A stretch of 64,000 nucleotides of DNA from Fasciolopsis buskii (taxonomy: Eukaryota; Platyhelminthes; Trematoda; Plagiorchiida; Fasciolidae). Below are positions 1 through 12,900 of this stretch, in pieces (position 1 is the stretch's first letter; the number at the start of each line of letters is the position of its first letter). The notes beneath the pieces are model-generated. The model did not search any database and was not told the DNA's origin. It saw nothing but the letters and a program-made list of their open reading frames with translations. The stretch spans positions 227,770 to 291,769 of the forward strand of contig LUCM01005765.1 in NCBI GenBank assembly GCA_008360955.1, in the 5' to 3' direction. A program made the position numbers and the translations under genes.

Positions 1-178
1 AACTGGTCTACCGACAGGATTTCCGATAGGTTTATGCAGAAGGGAGTGCAGTGTAACACCCCCACTCACTCCACTCACCGAGGAGGAATGTGGGAGATCG
101 TGATGCGTTAGGTAGGACGTATACCGTCTTCGATTTGTGGAGAACAGTCATTAACCAACGACGTGTTATCCACCGCTC

Positions 179-480
179 TCAAGGATAGTGTATGGACGGC
201 CACTTGACGCCTTTTGAGATATTGTCCTGATACTGACGCCATTTCGTGGCTTCATCATCATAAGGCATCAGTTGGCGGATGTAAAGGTGAGGGTCTTTAT
301 GGGCGCTGATGTTCTGAAGCACAGTGGATTTTAGAATAAAGTTTTGGTGGACGAAAACACTCGTATGCCATTCGGAGGCTGTTAGACTAGATTGGACCAG
401 TCGATCAAAGTGTGTCCAGTGCCATGAGCATAAATCACACTGAATCCAAGGTAGATTCAATGAAAAACTGCTTGGTTTCA
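179..480 (-). other. Possible exon, unassigned
   Basis: The minus strand has a reading frame of about 100 codons that begins just after an acceptor-like TTTTATAG (exon would start at 480) and ends in a stop at 179. The residues near its start, WIQCDLCSWHWTH, recall the first half of a PHD-type zinc finger (W, Q, C-x2-C, H), but the second cysteine pair is not visible. I do not recognise the family. It could be a last exon, a decayed transposon frame or a chance open frame. Confidence 0.25.
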
Positions 481-1289
481 CTATAAAACAATGAATTCAT
501 TGACGACGACTGGTTACGGATCGCTTATTCGATTGCAGATCGGTTGGCTGTGAAAATCGGCCATGGAAAACATTATCTTGAAAGACAGTCATTACGAAAT
601 TGATTTAGCCTGGCGAGCTGTCTCAACGAGATGGCAGGATATTCATGTGATCGCAGGGAAAGGGTTAAATGGTTTAAAATGCAGCTTTTTGGGAGACCAG
701 AAATTCTTTTTCAGATATTCATATATAATAAGGGGTATCTTAGCAAAGGTCATGTAGAGATAGTCTCAAATGAATACCTAAAACAGAACCACGAGCCAAG
801 ACTATACTAACCACATCATGCCGTCATGGAACCTAAAACATGTTTGACTTCGCCTAGAAGCTTAAAGGCCATTCTCTGCAAGGACCGTGTACGACGAAAA
901 GCGAGTGCTCGTCCAAGGCCGAAGGAATCCTATTGCACTGACAGCGAACGTCGAGGAAACATTTATGGAGATGCAAGTGCCAGTGAGAGAAAGAGGTGCC
1001 TTGAGCTTCACGTGGTGAGCGGGAGATTAGATAGATGCCACCCTTGTTGAAAATCAGGTGATATCACATCCGCTTGGTGCGACCTCATCTCCAGTTCGTG
1101 CAAACTTTGCACTACGCTGAACCGCAACTGGTTGTAGACACCGATTTGTCATCAGAGCTGTCCGAGACAATTTCAGCTGGCCCACAGCCACAGTGAACAT
1201 CCCACTTAACCCTGCAGTTGAAAGAACCCAAACAGAGTGCAGTCCTTAATGGAAAATGGTGATCAAAATGGCAGCGTGATCACATGGGC

Positions 1290-1900
1290 TGCCTCCTTAA
1301 AAGATGGAGAAAAGTTGAAAACATCGTAGTGAACGGAGGTCTTGTTATCAATCTGGGTAAAGAAACAAATACCAAGAGACTGATGGGTATTCATGCAAAC
1401 CTCATATAGGAATTAGTTTGGTAAGCATCGTATCGCAATTGCTAGCAAGCTTCAACCTTCACCGATTGCTCTCTACCCGCGAAAGATGTACGCATTAGAA
1501 TCAAACCGGTTTCTAACGCAGATGATGTTAAACTGACCAGAGACTCGGGTTCACATAAATCTTAGAAAAAGTGTGCATGTTTTGTAGGCTCTCGACTTTT
1601 GTCTTCCTTTATCTGAAAGCAACTTTCGACTCAGTCAATTGTGAAGTTCTGTGGCGCTGCCTGTCATCTGCGGATGAGCAGGAATATATGACTCCAGCTT
1701 CCCAATCTCTCTTCATGTACAACCATATGCGAGTTATTGAATAGAGCGGTCTTTCACCCGAGCTCACCACAAAAATTAATGTGCGTCGGAGATCCTCACG
1801 TTTACATTTTTCTTTCAATTTTGTCATTAAGGTGGTTATTGAAATAGTCCCATCCATTTATGTGTGTGGTACCGTTGATATTTACTCAAATAGGAAACTA
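1290..1900 (+). mobile_element. LINE fragment, reverse transcriptase part
   Basis: Broken frames match the reverse transcriptase of endonuclease-bearing LINEs. Near 1390-1450 there is a stretch resembling 'NYRGISLVSIVSKLLAS', and at 1601-1670 the stretch VFLYLKATFDSVNCEVLW corresponds to the conserved 'D-x-AFDSVDR-x-x-LW' region. Stops and frameshifts interrupt it, so it is a dead copy. The 5' boundary is unclear; similar broken frames may begin as early as 830. It resembles the family at 20-22 and 31-32 kb more than the one at 2.7-6.2 kb. Confidence 0.6.
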
Positions 1901-2744
1901 TCTGACTAGGAACATACATGAAATGATGTATCACTGAGTGAGCATCCAAGTAAGTTGCAAGTTTTTCCAGTCATCTAGTTGATAACATGTGTTAGGGATG
2001 CACGTTTCACCTTAGACGTGCAAATTGCTTTTGCAGAACTGGATTAGCTAGAGGCTATTGTTTACCTTCTTACCGTATTCTCCGTCATCCAACCATCAAC
2101 AATCATCCCAACCGTAATGCCATCAGTGGATCGTTAAGTTCCGATCTTCATTGTATCTTATCCTGGAGTTCCCGTAAACACGGGGAGTTCAATACTTTGA
2201 ACAAATCCCTTTTCTCTTTATTTCCTGCAAACGTCAGTCGCCTACTGTCTACCACTGTATTAATTCACCTGATTTAAACTACGAAAAATCTATCTCTTGT
2301 TTAAGATCTTAGTTACGCTGATATCTCTTTTTACCTCGTTCTACAACCAAAGTTGGTTTTTTTTTATTTCGCGCTGCATTTTTTTTCAACCCAGCTCAAC
2401 TTCTTCTAGAGGGAAGAACTCGCATTATCCCTATTGGAATGCTTCATAAAAGTGTGCAGTGGAAGTTCACATGTTTCTCGTTCTGTAATTTGTTGTGTTC
2501 AACCCAAAGCCATTCTGCTGATTGATGACCAATCCATAGTACTCAACTTGTATTCAGTTGTCTACTTTCGGGCGACTGATTATCTCCCGCTTTTCTATCT
2601 CTTCTTGTTTGGTTTTGGTTGTTCGGACCTTGCTACGTCAGATTCTGTAACTTCGACCTTCGTCCGCCAACCTCATTCTGGGACTTGAAGAAATCCCCAA
2701 AAGGTTTACGGCAGATGTCTCGCGCTTCCCACTTTCATTCACCT

Positions 2745-5700
2745 CTCCATCTACACATGCGGAGCTGGACTTCGAGAAGAGCTACATGTTACTGGAAGCG
2801 TCCGTGCTTTGAGGATAAAGGAACGGCGAGAATCCAGATGGTTAGCCGTGAATGAAGTAGGCTCGTGCCCACCGAATAAGCGACCGAGGACAGGCAGTGA
2901 CAGTGTTGAGTACATGGTGGGTTCTCGCCTGGCAGGCGATATCCCTTGAAAATAACACATCAGCCACGTGATGGCACTGCAAGACAAAGAGCATGGTACA
3001 TCAACCAAATAGGGACATTCCCCTTGTCATGTCTCATTGATTTGCCGAGGTTTTCCAGAACAAGCTTATGAACCTATCAACTGGCCACCGGTTCGTCTGC
3101 AGTGATTCCACTGCCTCACAGAAGTCGTTTGATTGTGCAAAAGCTAGAGAGGCATCCTCAAATAAAAATGCCTACTCCGGACTGGGCAACCGAGTAGTAC
3201 AACAACGCACAACGCAGACAATCATGAATATGGCTGACCTTTGCATGACAGTTTCTGACCATTCTCTCACTTGCAAATACGATCTTCCACCATACACAAA
3301 TGTTTGTTCCTCAACAAGTCCTCAATGCCTTTCAAACTTTTCACATTCGATGTGCAAACACTGAAGCACGCAAGTCACTAGGTCTGGTTAGCTCGTACAC
3401 TGAAGATTCTGGCCAATGATATATGTTATATAGAGAATCCTATTCAAGAAGCCCGCTCGATTATCCAACTGCCATCCTCACCTGGTCCTTCTGTCAATTT
3501 TCATCTGCGTCCTGCCGAGGAACCCAAAGCTGAGCCTTCTGGTCTTCCTAGTGTTGGTGTGGCTCTTCATTGAGAGGATTGAGGCCGCATTACTTGAGTG
3601 GATCTCGGTTGACAGACGAGTTTGTCCGGTGAGACTTAGAGATTCGTGCGAAGTAAACAGTCGTCGTTCTGATGGACACAATTTGTTCGTCGTCTTAGCG
3701 TACGCACCAACAGATTGCAATGCAAATGAACTGAAGGACGCTTTCTATCAAAAGTTTCACGACCTCTCACTTACAACCAGGCGGGATGATTTGGGCAATA
3801 GACATGAATGCTGGAGTAGGTCGGCTGTCCTCGAATGAGGCGCATCTATGAATTCCTTTTGGTCTCGAGTTCTGTTCCTCTGAAAACGGGGAACGGTTGC
3901 TGGCTTTGGGTTCAGACCAAAAATTGCTTCTGGCCAGCACAAACATCACACGTTCTAACGCCCAGGGTGCCATCTGGCATCTGCCTTCTTCGAGTCAGCG
4001 ATGGACTCATGCTGATCACATCGCAATCAACTACAAAATAGACTCCCGATTTTACCGGAACACTCCTCCACTCCGATCACGCGTTAGTTTGCACCAGACT
4101 GTCCATGTTTTGTTGGGTGCTCAAAACACATGGTGCACACTGCGGCGTCGATTGGATTGCAACAAGTTTTCTAATCTGTCGAAGGTCACTAGCTGAAAAG
4201 CTCGCACTGCCTCTACCCCACAACATCAATGAGCACTGCTCGCCTATCAAGAATGTCTTACATTCTGTTGGTTGAATCAATTGTGGACTGGGTCAGAATT
4301 TCTGCTGATTCTCTGCGTCTTCTTGGAGCTGGCTAATCCATCTCCGCTGGTAGCGAATATAATGAAGCACGGCTAATAACGAGACGTGAACTCCGTGCAA
4401 GCTTGCATATGGATCGCCAGATTTGGTGGTTTCAACGAGCTTTGGCGAGGGAACATGGGGAATTCCCGTAAGCTGTTTCACCTCATCCGATTTACCGTTA
4501 GGAAAGAACTAAGTGTGAGTAAAACGATCTGTGGAGCTGACCGTTCACCCCTTCGCAACCAGCAGGGACATCGTGTACGCTGGGCGGAATACTTTCAGGT
4601 ACAATTCATTTGACCATCAGTGTCACCGCCTCCGCAGCTATTCCAACAAACCTCCGGCGGGCTGTTTCAACAGATCCACTATCTCAGGCAAAGATCCGCA
4701 GGGAAATCAGGGTATCAAGAAGTCATACAGCACCGGGTGCCGATGGGCTTTCCCCAATTCTATCTAAAGATGAAAGAATGGAACTGGTCAGACAACTCCT
4801 CGTGGAGGGAGTCGCTTATTGTTCTTATCACCAAAAAAGGCTTGCGTAGTTATCACGCTAACCACAGACATACTAGACTAATCCTAACAGCTTAAAAGCT
4901 GCTTGTGTCTATCATTTTCTACTGGCTGTACCACACGCGTGAAGGGCGAACTCGTAAGAAACAGGTTGAGTTTGGCGTTGGATGTTTTTACATCGACCAA
5001 ATCCCCACTCTCGGATTGCAGTTAGTAATCCGTTGTATTTGCCAAATGCCAACGATTGTCGTGTTCTTGGACATTCGTTTAGCCTTCGACTCTGTCGATA
5101 GGTGTGCACTGTGGCACTATTTGTTGAGAAATGGAATACCTGCAAAGTATGTGTCGGTTCCCAAAGAGTTGTATGGTCGTACATCAGTTAGCGTGAAGGC
5201 TAATAGCCCGCTTTTTCCACCATTCGTGGTATCCAGTGGAGCATGATACCGCTGCTCTTTATCCCCATTTCTTTTTAACTTCCTTGTAGAGGATGTTCAA
5301 ATGAACCCTTTATCTGGTCTTCTTGACAGTAGATTTGAACTCCTCCCAAGAGATTAAGCTTTTGACTTAGAGTATCCCAATGATAACGACTTGGTTATTG
5401 GTGATGCACAGACAAGTCAATGCCTGTTAAAGCGCTTGGGGATGGAGATTTTCCAACATGGTATGTTCCTTGTAACTTCAAAATGTGAGGCATATCAAGG
5501 CAGACTGGATTCTGTGCCTGTACTCAACCTTTGCAGTTATCGGTTACAAGCAGTCAAAAACTTCAAGTATGTCGCATGCCTGATCACATCTGTCAGAGGT
5601 GATGGAGAGAAAGTCACATCACTAATTGCGAAAGTCAGAGCAGCTTTCGCGAACCTGCAACACTTGTGGCACTGGCATGACATCCGACTGTGCCTCAGGG

Positions 5701-6190
5701 CTAGGGCGTACAATGCCACAATTCGTAATCTTCTGCTTCACGGTTGCGATACCTGGCTTATCTGCGTTGAACTTGATCAGCGACTTTCTGTGTTCGACCA
5801 CCGATTTCTCCGGAGCATTGCTCCTGTCTTGTGGGAACATTGTGTGAGTAATGCCGAGGTGCATTGTCGTGCGTTGGGTCCAGACTGTCGTCCTTTGCCT
5901 GCATCCCCTTCAGTGGCTTGGTCACGTATGGCACATGCCTGCCCAATGTCTACTTTGTCGTGCTCTTTTTGCACGTGTTGGACAAGGTTGGAAGAATCTA
6001 TGGGGCAGTCAAGTTATGAATTGGCTTATAGTGACAAGGAAATTAGGTTACATATATTGGACACCCTCCCTCTAACTGTTTTCTCACCCACCTGCAGTTT
6101 TCCTCTCGGCAAAAAAGGTTTAAGAACTCACTTCTCACGTGACTGTTCCCACAGTCCGCTTTTGCAGCATGTCTTTTGTCTACCAACCCT
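2745..6190 (+). mobile_element. LINE family A, copy 1 (decayed)
   Basis: A nearly full-length but inactive non-LTR retrotransposon. In order: a 5' region shared with the copy at 47.5 kb (2745-3400); an AP-endonuclease domain with YAPTD near 3705 and a DH-A motif near 4075; reverse transcriptase with LAFDSVDRCALW near 5080; a catalytic-site region at 5371-5390 reading YPNDNDLV where active elements have YADD; and a C-terminal region including LLLHGCDTW and FDHRFLRSIAP (5730-5830). Stops and frameshifts split it into many short frames. The layout fits RTE/CR1-like elements common in flukes. Collinearity with the second copy fades near 6020. Confidence 0.8.
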
Positions 6191-6967
6191 ACCTCTAATG
6201 GGGTAGGTCACGATTTGTTGAACAGAATATGTTTGTGTGCCAGAAACCTTTCTCGAGAAATCAGTCTAAGGTGCAATTAGACCCTTCTTACTGAACTGTT
6301 TCTAATCAAACCGTAGCATGGGAATGCTAAAACCGAAACTGTCAGAATCGATTGAGCAGTAACGTGTTGTATCGTATAGACTTTACGCACACAGATGTCC
6401 AGATAACGGTCAAAAATCACTGTGAAAGAAGCAGTTACACGTATGACTTTGCAAAAACAGACCGTGAAGGAAAACTGGTTAAGTGAATGGTTAGATGTAT
6501 GCTAATAAAGAGATAATGATGCTTCTCCAGGTATTGATACGGGAAGATATGGAACAAAAAACCGTTTTTTTTGTGAAAAGTACAGAACGGCAATTCGAGA
6601 GATCATCAGGGTGAGATCTGGAAGTATCTTGTAAGCAAACGTTGCACTTGAAAATACGTGTCGATCAAACAGTTTTCGAGACACTTCGTTTAGTGATATG
6701 AAAGACATGCGGCTTATGAACGATAGTTCCTGGTAGAAAATTTTAAAGTCTTTGGTGAACTTTCAAAACTGTATACATGGCGAAAATTTCGATACTGTAC
6801 TGGTAAAAAACGATCTACAACCATGTCCTCAATAATTTTTGTTTAACTGATGCAATAGCGGGTAAAATAATACACGAGGCGTAACAGATTGAGACAACAC
6901 ATCGGTAACGTTCCAGTGACTTCAGAGGTCGGTTTTATGCACTAGGACACGAAGTCAAATGAACAGG
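6191..6967. other. Spacer between LINE and EF-hand gene
   Basis: No gene, repeat or RNA could be supported here. It should contain the 3' untranslated region of the EF-hand gene that ends at 6968 on the minus strand, but no clear AATAAA on that strand was found close to the stop codon. Confidence 0.4.
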
Positions 6968-9900
6968 CTAGAAAAAGCTGTCCGGTTTTTCCGCTTGCTG
7001 ACCGACAAACGTCATAAATTCCTGATAATTCAATTTTCCATCTCCGTTCCGATCGTGCTCGTTAATCCATTCCTCAATTGCCTCTTTCAGGACGGATATT
7101 CCGGATTCCTCGAAAACTGCTTGAAGTTCTTCCCGTGAAATATCACCGGACCGATCCGTGTCAAGTTCCTTGAAAAGTTGAGCCCACCTGCGAAAAGAAC
7201 ATCCGAAAGGGACCCCCCCCCTCACGGGAGAGGGGTTATTTCCGCTTAGTGCTTATGCCGAACTATTAAATGCCCCTACCATACATAGCCTAGCTACATG
7301 TGTACCGTTTTAATGTTTTTAGTCTAACGTAACCGACGTTTCCGTACTTTTTGAGCTCGAAGAATCTTGTTGATTTGCAAAAAAGTGGCTAGTGAATGTT
7401 CGTTTAGTGTAAATACCAATATCCACACAGGCTTCATGTCAGTTTCTTCAAATGACAAACTCTACACCTCGTCATCACCCTCGATTGGAACGGATTTGCC
7501 AATCCCCGGTGGCTTTTTTCAATCTTTCTATGACAGACGTACATTTTTTCTTGACAATCTATAGGAACTAGAATAATTGGGCATTGACGTTTTCAGTCCT
7601 TCTTGGTTATTAGATGGAATATCTTAAGATTCGCACATATTGGCTATAACCATGTTGGACTTTTATCTTCCTCAACTTTGCATGCTTGAAAATAGTGGTA
7701 TTTATTACTTGTTAGACGAATAATAATGTAGCATTCTCCCAACAGTATAGCAGTGAAGAAAGGTTAACCTCTTCAAAGGGACATAGTGAGCCAAAGGCGA
7801 CTTCATTCTTGAAATTAAAGTCCAATCCAATAAGCCAATACCTTTGGTTTTGGAACAAATTTTGACCGGACACGAACTTAATCAATCTACAGACCGAATA
7901 CTCCAACACAACCACAATGACATAATGAATGACAACGTAATCGAGTGTGATATTGATAATCCGCTGACTATCAGCTGTCAGTAAATATAGTCCAGTGGCC
8001 AACGCGGTGTTCGGGTTATCCTTTAAAATATAAATTCAAATAGCTTGGCGCTTGTCGTTCATTTTTATCATCAATCGACTTGAAAATATGTGTTCGTCCT
8101 GTCTCGGATTGTTAGTTTTCATCGGGTTCTGATGCCTGAGTGTGCTGTTTAGATTGCAAACTTTACATCGCTGCTCGAGGTGACATTGTCAGCGCATGTG
8201 TGCAGTTGTTGGGGTTCTTCTCTGTTTATATGGTTCCTACTTCCTTTGACCTTGAACTTCTTTGACGATCTTAACCGGGAAGCTATGCGTCTGCTTTCCG
8301 CTTGATATATGTTAGTCTGATCTTTGACATTGGAAATCAAATGTGCGACTTGTGACGTTGGTTTCATTTAGTCGTATACTGTTCTGGCTACTTCGAATAT
8401 ATGAACACTGAGTGATTTACTACTGTAGATAGATCCGTACACATTTTCTTTTATCTTTTACTTCCTTTAATATTAATGAATCAGCAGTGTACATCATTTT
8501 CCGAAAAGGAAGGGGGCCGTGGCCAACAGAGGGCTGCAAAGTGGGGAAGTTGACCGGCGGTGGGAGGGTTCGAACCCGCGACCTTCTCGTTCAAGCGTCA
8601 CGACCTCATTCGCTTAGCTACCGCTGGCCAGATTTGCGTCTATGCGCCTGAGTCATTTATACGGATCTGTCTAAGGAACTGAATCACAATACATTCTCAT
8701 ACCCGAAATAAATCAATGGCACACAGCCAAATAGGATCGAACTCCTCAGGTGGAATCTAAGGTCAAAAGTGCATTACAAAAGCAGAGTTTGCAATTCAAG
8801 GTCAAAGGCATTGGAAACGTTGTAGCTAGAGGAAAACCTCCAACAACTGCGCACTTGGACAGACGATGTTACCTTGACCGGTGATGAAAGGTTCCCGATC
8901 CAAATGACAAGCACAGCGATTAGAACCCCACGAAAATCTTTCATTATGTATTCTTTATATCTAAACTTTATTAATTATTTGATCGTGTATATCGCTTCCA
9001 AACATGGGATCGCGATCTGCTGGAGACTGCCTTGCAGTTGGTGATCCTAAATCAGTTAGCCATAACTGTACAGTTAGAACTTTCCGAATTCAAGATGATG
9101 ATTTCAAAACTTGTAATGTGTCATAAATAGTTACATGAACTTAGTCGTTTTCCGCTGTTAGCTTATCGGTGGAGACTACTTGATAAATATCTTAACTGAC
9201 GGACTTTGTCAATAGTTGCTTGCCGACTGAACCATCTGGGGATCCAAACTGACTGGAACACATTTTGTGGAAGGTATCGGAAATTGGAAACTTTGAATCA
9301 CGTTTGACGGCAAGAAAATATTCGCAAAAATTTCTCTTTTTTAGCCTCTCTATCTTTCATTTCTTTTGCTAATGAGACAATAATGTGTATTCATTTTCGC
9401 GGCGAATATAGAGAACGTCGGCCGGCCATGGGAGGGTTCGAACCTGTGACCTCCGAATTCGAGAGTCGTGATATTGACTGTTTGGTCACCGTCAGCCAAA
9501 GAACTTAATCTTTGTACAGAAGTATCTTCAGTCCACAAGATTGTGTGCATTCACTTGCTAACCCATTATCGGACAAGTTCCTAAAGGTAACCTTTCGAAC
9601 AGAGATGGAACCAAACCGGATTAGATGAACGCACACGGTTCTCTACACCCAAACTGCCAATTTCGGAAACTCCTACTGTCGTCCCAGATGCATTCACCGT
9701 CCTCGGCAAGATGACTCCGTATCAGACCGTTTTTTCTTATTGTAAGCTCCCGGTTTCCAGTGGTACAAGTGATCAAAAGGACAATCTCAGGGGAGAATAC
9801 ACCGTCCTGTACACCGCAGATGTTTCCTATTTAGGCTCTTCATAAAAACTCGAACTTACGGATTTCTATCAAAGAAATCGAAACATCAAATAAGGGAAAA

Positions 9901-12900
9901 GAAAGTCAGGGGAAAATTTATCAGGCAAATTGACAGGAGACTCACGCTTCGACCGGTTCATAAGTCATCCCCAAGGCTACTTTGTATTCGCCCAGCGTCA
10001 CAACGCCATCCCCGTTCAAATCCAATTGTTTTATAACTTTCTAGTACGGGAAGGCAAACAGTTAGAAATCCCCTGATATCATTTCACCAACTGATACAAA
10101 AAAAGTGGAACACAAGAAATAAATTTTCAAGCAATTTCACTTTTGTTACCATCGTTTTCGAGATCCGTAGCACACTGGTTTACCTTCTATCGGGTTCAAG
10201 ATTAAAGTAGATTTTGCGACAAGTGATTTTCATAATTTCTATGTTACACATAAATTTCAGAGTACCGTGGGTTTTATCCAACTCAGTTGATTTTTTTCTC
10301 CGAACGAGAGACTACTGAATTTCTCGTAGTTTCCTAGTCTTCACGAGTTGTTTCTGATCTGTGTTTCTCGACTCGAATACCTCTATCCTTTGTTATTTTG
10401 TAAAGGTTCGATTGCAAAAGTACTACACAGAACACCAATCAACACCAACGAATAACTTGTTCTCCACGTTGCTCTTGAACGAATGTTAATTAATGAACGA
10501 ACAATTTCCCTTTTTGTGACAACGCGTGGTTTCATTATTAATCGACGAAACAGAACAGTCCTAGACACAATGTCATTGAGCCATTAATGATCGTAAAACA
10601 GTTCCTCAATGATGGCCTACGAGACAGTAAACTCTGAGTTATCCGAACCAAAACAATAGGACGCGTTCCTTTCACTGAGCACATTCACTGGTATCAATCA
10701 CTGAATCCCTAAGATTCTTGCATAGTCAAATTTAGTTCATAAAAGTTTCCAATTCGTTTTACCACTTGGATTGACAATAGATTCAAATAATAAAAATGAA
10801 CATCATTATTCGTAGACGTTCGTAACCATGGTAACCTTACAAAATGAAGTTACCTTGGAGGTAGAGATTAGAATAATATACAAATACCAATGTCTACTCA
10901 CTGCCTACTCAAAGATCATGCCATCTTGGCTGATAATGAAACGTGTTACAACTTTGTAAACGGTTAATCTGAATTGCAAAACACACCAACATACAAAATT
11001 TTTGAATTTCATTTTAGTTTTACAATTTTTCTATAAATACACTGATTAGCAGACATAAAAATGCAACGCTATACTAATCCTAACTTGACGGTTTCTTTTC
11101 ACGAACGCTGGATCGAAATCATTCGTGCTCTTACCTCGATTTGGTCTTGCGGGGCATTCATCCGACGGAACGCCTCTTCCAATTCATGCTTGCCAATTTT
11201 CCCATCACGATCCGAATCGCAGCTGGTGAAAAGAGCCATGAATGCGGCGTTCGAGGCTTGCCGTTTGCTAATTCTCGGATGGCTATAGTCAATGAATATA
11301 AACAACAAATACGATATGACAAAAGCCCCGTTCATGTTGCCCGTTTCCATTCCCTACGAGGATTGGAACAAAACGTGAAGTGTTCAGTAGACAATTTTAT
11401 GAACAATAAGATTGATGATGATAATCTGACAAGCACATTTACATCATTTCGGTACGGTGAATTTGCCCGTCCTATGAACCGATCCACTGAATTGCATGAG
11501 CCCTTGTGTAATGCTAACCACTGAACCCTTTGAATTGCACCCGAAGGTTTCCCGTTCTCCAAGCTCTAACAGAATGCTTGGGACTAGTTACCAAAGGCAT
11601 GCCTGAAATACACGGTCGTGTATAAACCCCCGGGTGAAGCATAATCCATGAACGTTCCGTAACCGTTATCACAGTCCAGCCATCGTAACGTATTTCCTGA
11701 ATTTATTCGCCAGTCCGCGAGGTGTCTCACCGTTGTATTTTGTGCAGGCACCTTAAACATACACAATCACATGAATACGGATAAGAAAAGAGGACGATTG
11801 TCTGAGCTCTACAGCGCCCCGGAGTCCACCCGGTGCATAAATCTATTCCCATTTCTGAGCTATTGAAGATGTTTCTAATGAGCCATTAAACCCTAAATTG
11901 GCGGAAATTAAAACATCTACATGTAGTCGTTTTCGGTGATTACCTGATAATACAATACTAACCTACTTACCGTTTGGTGGACGGAATACCCAAGACTGTT
12001 CGATACTCATCCACAGTGATCTCTCCATCGCCGTTCAAATCGAATTGTTTCAAAAATTTCTGTCAAAGGGTACAAAGTCATACTGAACGACAATATGTTT
12101 TCGCATACGCTTTATTCGAACGAAATTACTCAAAATAGTAAGCTACCTTGGAAAATAATTAACTAAAAGTAGTTCGGAACAAAATAACCATAAATTGGCA
12201 GTGTTTGGTCTCAAAACTAACTCGGACATCGAATGCAAAATCCCTTCGTTGGATTGACCGCTTTAATTAATCCTTACGTTGAATTTGACTGACTGTTTTC
12301 TGAAAGTTCGAAGACCAATGGTTTTCGGTCTTCAAGCGGTTGCTGCTTTCCTTATCGCAACCGGCCAAGACTAAGTTTATGGGTTAGATTGTGTTCAGAA
12401 CTATGTAGTGAACAGTTTTGTTTGGAGATCCGTACAAATTAGGCAAAGCTTTGTGGCAAGATGCACGGCGTTTGAATCAGTGGCGGAATGAATGTGGATT
12501 ACGATTGTTTGAGAAAAGCGTGAAGAATATTTCAGGCAGTTACTGCTTTCGTTCAAAAATATATCCCTTATTTTCCAAAACATGTGTGTTGATAAAACGC
12601 TCCAGTTCTGGAACTGATTACATAACCGTTACTATGATTACGCTCCAGATATATTCGCGCTATTTGCCTGAATCAAAACCGCCCTGTGGGTCGTTTCGTC
12701 ATGCAATGGATTAGGTGAACATCCTGTGCAGGATTAGAGCCCCTTCCACAGAACATGTTTTGAACCCAGAATACTGATACTTACCAAAAGATTTCAAACA
12801 GGTTATGTTCTGGTTATTGTTCAAAGTATCTAGTTATGGAGTGTGTTTAACATATACAGGATAGCGTCACAAAACTGGTTGCGGCTTGTCCAAGCACATG

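Noticed and set aside
5391..6206. A 271-codon gene
   Set aside because: This is the C-terminal part of LINE family A with the altered catalytic motif, not a host gene.
8555..8635. tRNA gene on the minus strand
   Set aside because: The B box is good, but the sequence continues into a body and tail shared with other SINE copies, and the stems are incomplete.
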